From positions 2,180,783 to 2,244,782 of the forward strand of contig VYZB01000122.1 in the NCBI GenBank assembly GCA_013397455.1: DNA of 64,000 nt, written 5' to 3'. This DNA comes from Crotophaga sulcirostris. Taxonomy: Eukaryota; Chordata; Aves; Cuculiformes; Crotophagidae. The notes beneath the pieces were generated by a model. It saw only the letters and a program-made list of their open reading frames with translations, made no database searches and was not told the DNA's origin. Of the stretch, positions 40,539-52,341 are shown one piece after another; the stretch's first letter is position 1, and every line of letters begins with the position of its first letter. The translations under genes and the position numbers were made by a program.

Positions 40539-40601
40539 GCAGTGGAATGGCAATGTGATGAAGCTACAAAAAGAGCCTGCTACAGTAAAGGCAAATCAAA
40601 G
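40539..40601 (+). CDS. SEMA5A: SEMA5A coding exon 2 of 6 in window (21 codons)
   Basis: Seen: acceptor TTGCAG ends at 40538 and donor GTAAGC starts at 40602. The 63 bases between read AVEWQCDEATKRACYSKGKS plus a final K, in frame with the previous exon. Family knowledge: the two cysteines and the acidic/lysine-rich motif match the early Sema domain of semaphorin-5A. Compared with the human protein as I remember it, only conservative changes are seen (E to Q before the first Cys, K to R before the second). The exon is phase 0 at both ends, so skipping it would keep the frame but remove a pair of structural cysteines. The frame stays open upstream to 40443, but the splice acceptor shows that this extension is intronic. 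Confidence 0.95.
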
Positions 40602-43600
40602 GTAAGCATGAGGCAGCTGTTCTGCTTTAATAAAATTTATATGTTAATAGCAGATATAATTCAGTGAATGAATCTCTACCTTATGCATTTTTAGTGACTT
40701 CCTTTCTGAAGAGAGATGTAGGAAAGAAATCTGACAGTGATGCATAAGCAAAGGAATAAAAAAGAGTGTAGAATATGGGGAGAGGTACAGTCATGTGATT
40801 CTTTTCCGAAATGATCCAGAACTTTAGTTTCCAACAATTTACTGTTTAGACTCTACAACATGTCATGTGTAATGGACTGTATTCTCACTTCATTTTCAGT
40901 GCTGTAAATCCCGAATAACTGTGTAATTACTTTGTAAAATCCTCAATTTATTTCCCTGTGTGTTAGATGCAATTTTAGGAACTTTTATATTTCATATCTA
41001 CTGGTACTATAAAGAAAATAATATGAAATTCACTAACTTTTCAGACATGGGACTTGATATATTTTTAGTATTCAGAACCAATTCCTTTTCTAGCAACTAC
41101 AGTTTCTTCTATTGAGCACCAGTAAGTGTAATGCTAAGATGAAACCTATATCAATGCTGTGTCCTTTTGTGACTGTCCTAAACTTAAGCTAGTGATCAAA
41201 TTAATTGTAAAAACCAGTTAGAATTACATGCAATTTATGTTTGTAATTATTGTACTGTTTAATGATTAAAGTTAATTGAGTTAAATCATAAAGGGAAAAC
41301 ATATCAACAGAGATAACTGCGAAAGAGCACACTTGCTTTCAGGACCCATGTTCAGTAGAACACATCAGGATCCATTATTCATGTGCAAAACTCAGAAAAA
41401 CAGGCTTCAAAACGTATTCCAAAAGCTTCTACCACCTAGTGGAGGAGGAGTCTCTTTTGCATACTTATCTAATCAATGACTTTTTAACTTCTCTCATTCA
41501 GCAGTTCATTTCCGGCTTTTTTTACTAAGTGCTGGAAAAGAAAATTGCGGTGTACCATTAGCTTATGCATTTGCTTTTGAGATTGAAGATGAGGAATGGC
41601 TTCACTTCAGAAACAGAGTCATGTTATACCATAAGGAGAGAAAAATAGTTACTTAGGGGAAAAAAGAAAGTGTAGTGAATATGCAGTGTAAAGCTTCATG
41701 CATGGAAGATGAGTGTCTTTATGGAGGAACATCTTTCACTGTGGAAATGAGTTTGCACTCCTTGTAAAATACAGTAAGAATAGTGTTGCCTTCTTTGTTC
41801 TCCTTTTCCTTTCTTTCCATACCAGTGTGGGAAACAATTAATATTTAGGAGTTGCTGGTCACTAGCCAGTAAAGTGGACGCTTTACTAGATAGCTAGAGG
41901 ATATTAATATCTAGAGAAAATAAATGGTTTAGATTTTACTTAAATTTTTTTAATTGATGTAGACAAACTGCTGAATCAAGTTATGTGTGAAAGCTTTAAT
42001 GGCAGAAATAGATTATAGATCAGAATGCTTACTAGATGCTTACTTGTCAGTTTGTGGAGAGAAAATAAAGAATTTTTGGAACCTCAAATTTTAAGCAAAT
42101 GTTTCGTTTTCTCACTTGTTATTTCTCCCTAGAAGATTTATGCTCCTTCATGTGATATATCCCTCAAGGCTTCATCCTTAGCTTTCAGATAGCAATGCTC
42201 TGAAGTAATAGGTTACGCCTAAGTGACAATAGAACATGACAGATTGCATTGATCAAGGTGCACATATAGTAGAAACTATCCTGGTAGGAAGGCAATGTGT
42301 AACTAAAAATTCATACCTTTTTTTTTTGCAGTTATTTTCCAAGTTTAAAACTGTGAGACTAGCGCTCATCTTGTCTGAAAGTCACAGTGCAGTGACTGTG
42401 ATCTAACATGATGGCTAAAAGTAATGGTACATTTGAGACTATTGTAGAGTATTTTTGAATGTTATGTTGACAATACTATTTGTGGTGTAAAACCCACATT
42501 TGATTCAATTTTGCTAGGAGAAATACTCAACGTTGCTGAAATGCATTTAAGAATAGACTTTAGTGTAATACATATGTGCAGATTTTCATTCATGATCTGT
42601 CACATGCTCCTCTTCCTGGTCAAACTACAAAAACCTCTCCTTGGAAAAACTAGGAATTATCAGACCAGGAGGTATTCACTCCACTGCTACAGTGAATTGT
42701 CCCTCTTCAGAGGAAACCCCCTTGGAGACACAATTCCAGTTGCTTTTATCAGAAAAACTGTGTTGTTGCTTGTTGTTGTAGAAATAGATCCTGCCTAAAT
42801 TGGAGAGCTGGTGGGGGCTGCTTTTCTATAACATTTCTCAGGGCAGAAATATATGACTGTAGGGAAGGGATAGCAAATATGAGAGACAAAATATACAAAG
42901 CCAATCCAGACTGTGGTGAAGGAGAGATGAGGATTACAAGGATGGCTGTGGGTAAGTTATTTATTCAGGTCCTGGTTTCTTTTGAAGCTCTGCTGACTGC
43001 AGAGCAGCGTGGGGGCAATGAGTTCAGGTGGCAAAACTAAACGTCAGTTTGCTGATGGAGTGCCCTAAAACCAGAGGTCAGCTTTGAACCCTGAAGCAAC
43101 TCTAGTAGTTTTGAGATAATGGTCAGTTAAACACAACTCCTTCTGTTTTGTTCTTGAGTAAGAAACTGCACAGAATTTTTTTCCTCTTACTGTTAGCAGT
43201 AGTTGTTATTCTGAAGTTCATGCTTTAGGAGCCAACATGGGAAAAGAACTGAAGGGAAAATATATAGGGACATCTGTCACATTTGACAGTGCAGTGTACA
43301 CTTGACTTTTGAAGGCTCATTTTTGTTACTGAGACTTCAGACATTTATCCACCAATTTAAGCTGTTGCTTAAAATAACTAGTGGCTCCAGGAGTGAGGCA
43401 GAGAAAGCATACGTTAGCACTTAGAAGTCTAAAACACCACACATGGTTAAGAGAGTAAATTTGTCCATTCATACTGGCACTTGTGGTAGGTACTGTTGGA
43501 AAGGAAAAATATAAATACACACGGTAAAAATGCAGTAAACCAAAAAAAGATTAAATAAAATTATATGTAATGGAAGTAAAGTCGCTTATTCCTTGCTTAC

Positions 43601-46221
43601 TTAAGATTCTAATGGCTGTGTATTTCAGCATCTGAACCTTCAATAAACGTATTAAAAAATTAAACACAGGTATGTTTAAAATGTTAACCTATATAAGAAA
43701 CATTGCTGCAAAATGATAGCCATATGTAGCAAGGTTGTCCTTCATCTGTCAAGTTGGTCTTAAATGCAGCCTCCTTGGCTGCTCATTTGTTTCTGATAGT
43801 TGTATTTCGTTTCAGATATGCTGATATAAGAGCAGAAAGTATTTTCTACATTAATTTCTTTCTTTCATTAATATTTTTATAGGAGAATAGAAATGTATAT
43901 GTCATAGAGTTCAAGATGAACTGGAGAATAAGACTACATAAAAAATGGCCACCAGACCTACCAGCACCCTCTGAACTAAAAAAATCCTTAGGCTTAGAAG
44001 CGCTTTGCACACTTCATTATCACTTTACAAAAATGTCAGTTTTGTACATCTAAAAAGTGAAACAGTACGCCTGAGCCTGATTCCAGAGCTAGAAAAGTGA
44101 CTCTGAATAGTTCAAATTACTAAATAACAGAGTTGGTTTTCATTGCGATTTTGGGTGTGATTATTTTATTCATAACTCATTATTTTTAAATTGTTTTGTT
44201 ATCTTGTGGATTTGTCATATAAAGAAAATAGCAAATAATAAAAACTATTTGTTCGGTTTTGATTTTATTGTACAATCTGCTCCACAAAAATTTGATATAT
44301 CTTATTTGCCCTGTTGCAGTATGGGTTGTTGTCAAGTCGGTACAGGACTTGGAAACATTAAAGAATGTTGCGAATCTCAGGAATGTCAGAGTTTAAATAA
44401 TTAATGTTTTTTAACAGAAAGAGTGGGTGATAAGCATGCAAGTAATTTGGCAATGGCACTATTTCAGGGAGTTCTAGAAAATGAAGAGGAGAGGTTGGAT
44501 GGGTTGTAATGTCACAACCCACTTATTTTTCCTACACTTACATTCCATGACTGACTGCAAAGGGCAGAATCAAAACAGCGGGAAGAATAAATTACTGTAT
44601 TATATTCTGTGAACTTCCCTGAGCACCCTTCCCACAAAAAAAAAAAGGGAGGAATTGCCTTCAATTTTTTTACTTACTTTTTCACCCCTGGCCCATGGTT
44701 AAATCAATCTGCAAGAAGGAAACTACCTAGAAATGAAATAATTGCTTTTGAAAAGCCTTGTTGCACTGCCCAACTTGACTGTAAGGTTGCATATTAGCTT
44801 CTGTTTGGCTGAAAGAATATTAAGATGACAGTTTTGGTTAAGTTCAAGATAAAGACGTATTTTTACCCAATGAAAATCAACTTTTTATAAGATGTTTGAC
44901 ACTTACCTTTAAAGGCTCAAAGAGAAGAGTTTAAAGGGTGTGTTTTTATGAGAGATTAATGGAAATGTGGTTTTCAGAGGTACTTTTTTCAAAGACGCAG
45001 TTTTTCTCTGAGATTTTACAGGTTATTTTATTTTATTTTTTGCGAGGAAAGGTATAGACGATAAATTCTGAGAGTTTTCTGAGAGATCTTTAATGTGTTT
45101 TTCCCATCTTGCTTTGCAGCCTATTTTGTGCCTGTTCAATTTCTTCAGGATTATATTTCTTGTTTTCCAGGATGAGAGTCTATTTTCAAGATAAACAAGC
45201 AATACATTTAATATAACTGTAGGCCAGATAATGGGACTTCTGCATTACTATTGCATGAATTTACTTACATGATTCCACTTAATATCTGTTTGAATTGCAT
45301 AGCTGTATTTTCTCAAGGTTGTTTTTTTTTAATGCTTTACATGAGACTATCTTGTGAAGGAATACTAGAGAGCATTGCAATGGAAGGATCCAAGGAACTT
45401 AATTTTCTCCAAACATATTGTTGATTTTGTTCATTTTATTAGAGATAGGGACACTGATTTTTGAAGGAGTTTTTGAATCTTTCTTACATTCAGTTCTGGG
45501 AGATCTTTAGTGTTGCTTAAGAAGCCTTTCTGTCTGAATAAGCAGTAGAAATTGCTGTTGGTTTCTAGCTTCTGAAATTAGAGAAATGAGCATCATAAAG
45601 CCTTCACACGTCCTAATGGGATAAAAAACATGTAAAATTATTCCTCATGGGTCAGGATCTTTGTACTGAGGTAATGAAATTTCTTGAGAAACTTCAAGTT
45701 AATGGAAATGTAGATGCTTCTAATAGAAAATATTGTACAAATTATGAGACTAGTAGTGATAAACCTGCATATGAACATCTCAAGAATTTTACTTGTATTG
45801 GTTTCAACATATTGTATTACTGACAACCTGTTCTTTCTTCTGTTTCCTTCACAACTTCCTCTTTTGGCCTAATCTGTCTCTGAAAACAGCACCTGATCTC
45901 TTGAAACAGCAGTGTATTATTTAAATGAGCATCTAACACTTCAGAGTTTAACTAAACCTTTGAAATGCACACTTAGAAGAATTTTCAGTACTGAAGAGGT
46001 TTATTATTATCCTATTAAGAAATTCTCACAAAGACAGATGGATGCATGTGTTGTATGTAAGAAATTCATATATATCATGGCTGCTAACATGTCAGGTATG
46101 CTTAAACCTTGTTCCAGTATTTTTTTAAATGTGGACACATAACCATGGGAAGCAAATCGTAATTAGTCCCCTCTATCCTTTGAATTATCACTGAATATAT
46201 TCTTTCTTTTCTGCATGGCAG
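40602..46221 (+). other. SEMA5A intron (5.6 kb)
   Basis: No repeat I can name and no exon. 41185-41300 is AT-rich with repeated TTAATTG, GTAATTATTG and TTAATTGAG cores, like homeodomain binding sites. Open frames at 42511-42798 and 45912-46142 have no recognisable domain. The intron ends with CAG at 46219-46221. Confidence 0.6.
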
Positions 46222-46320
46222 GAGGAATGCCAGAACTACATTCGAGTGCTTCTTGTTGGAGGCAACCATCTTTTTACTTGTGGAACGAATGCGTTCACTC
46301 CTATCTGCACCAATCGGACG
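46222..46320 (+). CDS. SEMA5A: SEMA5A coding exon 3 of 6 in window (33 codons)
   Basis: Seen: GGCAG acceptor ends at 46221 and donor GTATGG starts at 46321. The 99 bases read EECQNYIRVLLVGGNHLFTC followed by GTNAFTPICTNRT. Family knowledge: ECxNYIRVL and FxCGTNAFxPxC are signature motifs of the semaphorin propeller and are found in every class. The exact sequence is closest to class 5, and to 5A in particular. Three cysteines here take part in conserved disulphides. NRT at the end is a possible N-glycosylation site. The exon is phase 0-0. The donor has a G at +5 (GTATGG), so it is acceptable though not consensus. Confidence 0.96.
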
Positions 46321-47501
46321 GTATGGGTTAAATGTTTGGTCCCACAAGCTCAAATCCCTGTTCCAAGCATGCTGTGGTTGAGACCAACCTATTTGTGTAT
46401 TGATGGGTGAGCTGATGTGTTAAAAGACTGATTTAGCTAGTGGCAGGCCAAAGAGGAGATTTTACCAATGATCTCTTTCTGCAGTCTTTTCTGTGGGAGA
46501 GAACACTGCTATGAGCATCTCAGTTCCTCCTACATGCAAATTTTTGTTATGATGTTTCTAAGACTTCTGCCACTCTGTCAGGTTTGATTGACATGAAGTG
46601 GTTTAGTTATAAAATGTAGTTGGGTAGCTGCATAGTGTATATCTGTGGTTCTGGAGAATATAAGTGTACCTGAATTAATGTTTTCTGACTGGTGAGAATA
46701 AGAAGTCTTGGTTGAGAAAATCTGTCATTCTATTTCTGAAAAAAAAACCTAGTTGTAATTTATGTGTATCAAAGAAAGAAAGTCCATTAAGGATCAATAA
46801 CAATTGTAATAAAAAACAAAATGTCACTGTTTGGTCTAAGCTGGCTAGTTATTTCAGGAAGGGAGAGGCATTTAAATACAAAGCATGGCCAGATTGCCAT
46901 TGGAATGACAATTCTAATTGGAATTGAAACATTTGGAACATTTTTTGGAATGGAACATTTGGAACATTTATTATTTTTAACCCTATTGTACTTTATTTTC
47001 AAATAACATATTAACATCATACTGTGGTTTATGGCTGAAAGTATTAGAGCTACTAAATCAGAGGTATAGTTCTGCTGAACTCTCCTTTTTTTTTAATGTG
47101 AGATTCTTTCCTAGAACAGACCAACATTGTCTGACCACTTACTACGGTGAATGCCTTAGTTGATTCTAACAGTCTGATCTGTTTTTATTTTCATAATAAC
47201 AGTCTGTGTAGAGATAATTAATTTTTGAGTCCTTTCTAACATAAAACATTTTAGGCACGATGGTTAATCATTGATTTGCATGTTTTACATACCAAAGCAC
47301 CAAAAGTGAGATTAGACAACATTACAGTAAAATTTTATTTATAGGATGGCTTCAGATTGATGTAAGGGTCAGCTTATTACTGCTGTACAATACCAAAACA
47401 GATAACTGGTGTTTTTGATAGGATTTTGCTTAGATTGATACAGCTTGACAGAAATGATAATTTTAAGGTCTTCTTAATACCTTTTTCTCACTCTTTTACA
47501 G
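46321..47501 (+). other. SEMA5A intron (1.2 kb)
   Basis: A short intron between two well-supported exons. It contains an imperfect 26-bp repeat near 46919-46970 and nothing else I can name. It ends in a T-rich tract (CTTTTTCTCACTCTTTTACAG). Confidence 0.85.
46919..46970. repeat. Imperfect 26-bp tandem repeat
   Basis: Two copies of a unit of the form TTGGAAT-GAAACATTTGGAACATTT lie head to tail. The core ACATTTGGAACATT is at 46929 and again at 46955. GGAAT/GGAAC motifs recur within each unit. Confidence 0.75.
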
Positions 47502-47715
47502 TTAAGTAACTTGACAGAGATACATGATCAAATCAGTGGCATGGCTCGTTGTCCTTACAGTCCCCAACACAACTCCACTGCCCTCCTCACTTCCAGTGGG
47601 GAATTATATGCTGCTACGGCCATGGATTTTCCAGGAAGGGATCCTGCTATTTATCGCAGTCTGGGTGCCCTTCCTCCTCTCCGCACTGCCCAATACAACT
47701 CCAAGTGGCTGAATG
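47502..47715 (+). CDS. SEMA5A: SEMA5A coding exon 4 of 6 in window (71 codons + 1 base)
   Basis: Seen: acceptor TTTTACAG ends at 47501 and donor GTGAGT starts at 47716. The 214 bases open with LSNLTEIHDQISGMARCPYS, continue through HNSTALL, GELYAAT and DFPGRDPAIYRSLG, and end LRTAQYNSKWLN plus one G. Family knowledge: ARCPYxPxHNST, GELYAAT, DPAIYRS and YNSKWLN are strongly conserved Sema-domain blocks that form propeller strands. The wording matches semaphorin-5A more closely than 5B. NLT and NST are likely N-glycan sites. The last G joins AG of the next exon to make glutamate, so the phase is 0 in and 1 out. No stop or frameshift. Confidence 0.97.
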
Positions 47716-50700
47716 GTGAGTGCTGCTGGACCATGGGTCTCATGTCTTTTTAATCCATGTTCTCCGTATTCACGGTCTTGAAATTCCATTCTGAGAATTT
47801 AAATGTTTTTAGGATATTTTTATCTCATTTAAAATTTGTTTTGCAAAATATTTTTGTTTTACAAGTATTATGTCATTTAATTAGTATAACTGCAGTTTGT
47901 AGATGTGCACTTAGATATTTAAGTCATGTTTGTAGGCATAGGGGCGAGCTGTACTGTAGCTCTCAGGTGCACTTACATGACAAAGCTGAGTCAACCAAGA
48001 GCAATAACTTGCCTTGAGCATTCTTATGTTAAGTCCTTCAAAATCCTGAGGCAGGTAATAAACAGTTTAGACTGGATTGAATTCTCCTGGCTTTCCCTGC
48101 AGGTTCCAGCCTTGACAAGCAGAAAACGTTATGCTTTCAAGCTGCTTAGGTGGCAGACTGATGTTTTTGATGCTTATTATAACCAAAGGTTAGGGACTAA
48201 TCTGCAAACGTATTGTGAAATCATGTTGTAGCAATGACTCCCGTGTCATGGATGTTTATCATCTGATATTTCCAACTGGGAGAAACTGTAACCAGATACG
48301 TATTTCTGAGATGTAACAGGGTTAGTTGCCATTTTATGTAATACAAAATCGAAGCAGATTCTTCTAAAATTAAAAGTATTAACATAAAATATGAAATTAT
48401 GTGTATTATAGTTTTCCCATGCTTGTCCCAGTAGAGAAAAACCCATATTTTTGTAATACATGCTCCATGACACAACAGTCACTATTCCCACTAATCCCAT
48501 GATATGATGGGATTATTCTCATGTTCTTAATTAAGGAAAAATACAAATGCTTCTTGCTTCAGAACATTAGGTCAGCTGCAAGTGACAGACTTTATTTTTA
48601 ATATTTCAGTTCTCATATAATCTGAATGCTGAATTGTGTGTATTAGCTTGGTGTATTTTCCTTGTACAAAGAAGCCATCAGAGGTTGCTTGGAGAAATTT
48701 GTGACCTTCTCTGAAGGTCAGCTGATTTCAGAATATTAATTAACAAAACAAAACCAAACTGTATGGAACATAACAGAATTATAACAAAAGAGATGTGAGA
48801 GGAAAAATGATTGCATTGTATAGATACCTCTGTTCAGGCATCTTTTGTCCACACAGCCGTGGTATTGGAACTAATTGCTATGCCACACCTGGGTGCTTCT
48901 GCCATAGGGTGTAAATTATTCACACTGAATTTTCAGTTTGTCTGGATATGTTTATGACCAAGGACACACTAAATTCCCACCTCACCCTCTGAATCCTGTA
49001 ATTAATCAGATTCACTGTATTTACATTTAGTCTATTTAAAACTTCAGTTGTACCTATAGGTTCTCCATTAGAGCTCATTCTTCTGCCTCAAAATTGTTTA
49101 GGATTATGTTGCCAGGAAAGTGTGGCTTTTATTTTTAAGGAGGAAGAACAAGATGAGTTTTGTAATTGGAGCTAGTTCAAGCAAATTCAATGGAAGACTG
49201 GAAGCAGTTCAGTTACCTACATGAAAGGGAGAGGGAATGTCTTCTGGGGTAGCTAAAAGGTGTGGATTCATCTGCTTGGATTGGGGATTCATATGGTTTT
49301 ATGTCAATTTACCTGCTTATATGAGACTCAGTGTCAAAAAACTACAGTAGTTTCTCAGTGTTTGAATGGAATTGAAGATTTTTTTGCTTTCAGTGAGAAA
49401 GTAACACAGATAATCCTGCCCAAAAAATAAGGCATCAACTGAAATGGAAGCGTCCTAGTCAATATCTGTTCAGCAGCAGTAGCTGACACTTAACTGTAAA
49501 TCAACTTTGGTTTAGGTTTGCATGCACATGCACACGTGTGTTTAAAGTAAGTTTTTGTTTTACATCCATGTGTCCCTCAGCGGTGAAATGTTTTTTTCTC
49601 ACTTAGATTTTCTACTCTGCAAATCACATTGGATTGAGACTATCACTGGGGGTGATGGCAGTACTCCAAAATGCAGCTGGTTATCTTGCTCCATGTGTTA
49701 TGGCTATGCAATAAAAATGTAGATTTTAATGGCTAGCACACTTCTAAGTGAATTCAGTTGTTTTCAAAGCCATCAGTCAGGCCAAAGGGACATGCCTACA
49801 AGCTTAGGCAGTCTGCTATCAGCGTTCACTGTAACTTGCAGTTGACGTGGGAATCTCTGAGTATTCATAACAGAAGAAACCTTGCTCCTAACCTTAACCA
49901 TCAGGAGGTCTGTAACCACAGGAACACACAGTGTGGGAGGGAAAAATGGACCTGATGTGTCATGTGACTGGGATGAGATCCCATATTACCATTCTGTGAT
50001 TTCAGTTTGTGAAATCACAGATATAACAAATAAAAGGCATCTAAACTGATGGCCTGTCTGAGCTTCTCCACTCATTCTGGTTCAGCCTGAGTCAAGTATT
50101 TGTTATCAGGTCCTGCCTTCCACTGGGGGCTTGGTTGGTATGTAAGCAATCTACATCAGCTTAATAGGTAAGTTAGCAGTTATTTCCAGCATATGTTACT
50201 GAGCATCATTCTGATCAGGTGCTTTACCTTAATAGAGTATGGAGAAGTCAGTGAACTTTCATTTCTGCATTACCATTTTCTTGATTCACTCAACACTCAA
50301 TTATCTGAGGTGATGAAGGGTTGGGATGGCCTGGTTAAAACTATGATTGATAGGTGTGAAAATAAGCTACAAGAATATATTATGAGAGTATAACTGAAAG
50401 GAAAAATGAAAGTACCATGACCCCACTGTACGTGAAACACTAACATCTTGAGCAAGATGGACAACACAGCAACACTACCAACACAGAAATCCTGGTGTTG
50501 AGTGGAGCTAGTTATTATGGAGCCATCTTAGATGGTCTTCGAATATGCTGTTTGTTCACCCACTAGACAACCTGCTGACAATAACTGAGGTTTGACTCTC
50601 CTGAATTTTGTCTGTTTTGACAATTTTTAATAGCAGAAAGAACAGTTGGCCAAGTGTTACAGATATCTACACGCTTCCTGAAAGCTTTTCCTGTTTTGGA

Positions 50701-52070
50701 AAATTTTAAAGTGTTAATAGTCATGTCTTCTTCAGTAATGGAGAAAATAAACATCTAGAGTTAGTTAAAGAACTTACTTTCTTTTATCATTAAGAGCAGT
50801 AATCTATTCAGCTCTTGATTATCTCTGAATATGGTCAACAGTTATTATTTTTTTATCTCAGCATTTCTCCCCTCTTCTACAAAAAGAACTTATTTCTTTG
50901 CTTATGAGGCCTATTTCTGTCTTCCTGTTTGTCCTGTAGACAACATTAAATGCAGCTGGCTCAAATGCAGGGAGCAGGTTTTTACTACAGTCATCACCAT
51001 TCAGAGATTCCGCTTGTCTCCTCCATTGAAGGACTTCAGTGCTATGATCTAAGCATTCACTGCAGTTCAACAGTCCTATAGGTTGGGTTGCTCTAAAAGA
51101 ATTTATCAGCTGACAGTGAAGATCCCATGTTACCTTAACCTTTCTTGCCAGTCCTCTCAGTATTTTGTAACTCTGTCAGTATGCTCAATCAAGAAGAACA
51201 TGATCACTCAGATGAGTTAACAATTGCTGCAAAACAGTGCTCTTCCCATCCAACAACCCAACTGACTGCAGGGTAGTATACCTGAAAATATTAAACAGAG
51301 AACCCACTTCTCCCTCTCACAATGTCATGTTTTGGCCTTCTCTTTCCCGATGTATAGAAAGAAGTAATACTTGAAGTTACTCACGTGCATATCTATACGC
51401 AAAAAGAAATGAAGATGGTAGAAAGGCTGCATGTCAGTAGCTTACACTGAGATATGTTTTTCTGCTCCCTATTCTTTCTCTCGGAGTCTATGTTCAAGCA
51501 CTATGCTAGACGAACAATTTGAGGTAGTATAGTGCGTGTTGAAGATTATGTCTAAAGCAGACAACTCTTCCATTGATTTTTTCTCCTGACCAAAACAATC
51601 AGCGAGACCTTGAGCTTCAGCCAACTGCTCAGGTCAATAAAAAGCAGCATATTGCAAGAACGTTTTAAAATTACCTTTGTCATAGTTCATAAAAAGACTA
51701 ATCTTTTATATCTGTCTGCTTTGGACATTGTTTAATCATAGCAAATAAATTAAATCTTTCATTATGAAAAAAATACACCTTGATTTACAGTTAGCATTCT
51801 GTTTATTTGAGTCTCTTTAATCTCTCAGTGTAACATAGAGTTTAAATCATATCCAGAGTTGACTGTTATAGTGTGCTTCTAATTAGACTTTGCTTTACAG
51901 TTGATCTGCAAAGTGTAGCATGGGCAGAATTGTTCATCATTTACCCTAGAGGATAGAGGTAAATGGTTGTGCTGTGTTTTTACTATCCAGTCTGTATATC
52001 TTCTCCCAGATGGCAATAGCAGAGTAGGAGAGCAGTAAGTTTATGTGAAGTGGAGGTGTTCCTTTCTCCA
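47716..52070 (+). other. SEMA5A intron (first part of 11.7 kb intron)
   Basis: About 4.4 kb without a recognisable exon. It holds a perfect 12-bp hairpin at 49993-50021. Open frames at 47926-48231 and 48221-48500 overlap on opposite strands and carry no domain. I regard them as chance. Confidence 0.6.
49993..50021. repeat. Perfect 12-bp inverted repeat (hairpin)
   Basis: TCTGTGATTTCA (49993-50004) is followed by the 5-base loop GTTTG and the exact reverse complement TGAAATCACAGA (50010-50021). It could fold as a stem-loop in RNA or a cruciform in DNA. It is far shorter than a typical microRNA precursor stem. Confidence 0.9.
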
Positions 52071-52341
52071 ATCATAGAATCGCTTGGTTGGAAAAGACCT
52101 TTAGATCATCGAGTCCAACTGTACCTGTCCACTACTAAACCATATCCCTGAGCATCTCATTTACCTGTCTTTTAAATGCCTCCAGGGATGGTGACTCAAC
52201 CGCCTCCACGGGCAGCCCCTTCCAGTGCCTGACCACCCGTTTGATAAAGACATTTTTCCTGATGCCTAATCTGAACTTCCCCTGGCACAACTTGAGGCTA
52301 TTACCTCTCATCCTGTAACTTAGGAGAAGAGGCCAACACCC
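52071..52341 (-). mobile_element. CR1 LINE 3'-end fragment (reverse strand)
   Basis: On the reverse strand the element runs from 52341 to 52071. It starts GGGTGTTGGCCTCTTCTCC, then has blocks for an ACAGGATGAGAGGTAATAGC stretch and a GTGCCAGGGGAAGTTCAGATT stretch. Further blocks are GGTCAGGCACTGGAAGGGGC and GTTGAGTCACCATCCCTGG. It ends GGACTCGATGATCTAAAGGT, CTTTTCCAACCAAG and the tail unit GATTCTATGATT. These are the ordered blocks of an avian CR1 ORF2 end plus 3' UTR. It is 5'-truncated, moderately diverged and antisense to SEMA5A. Confidence 0.93.
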
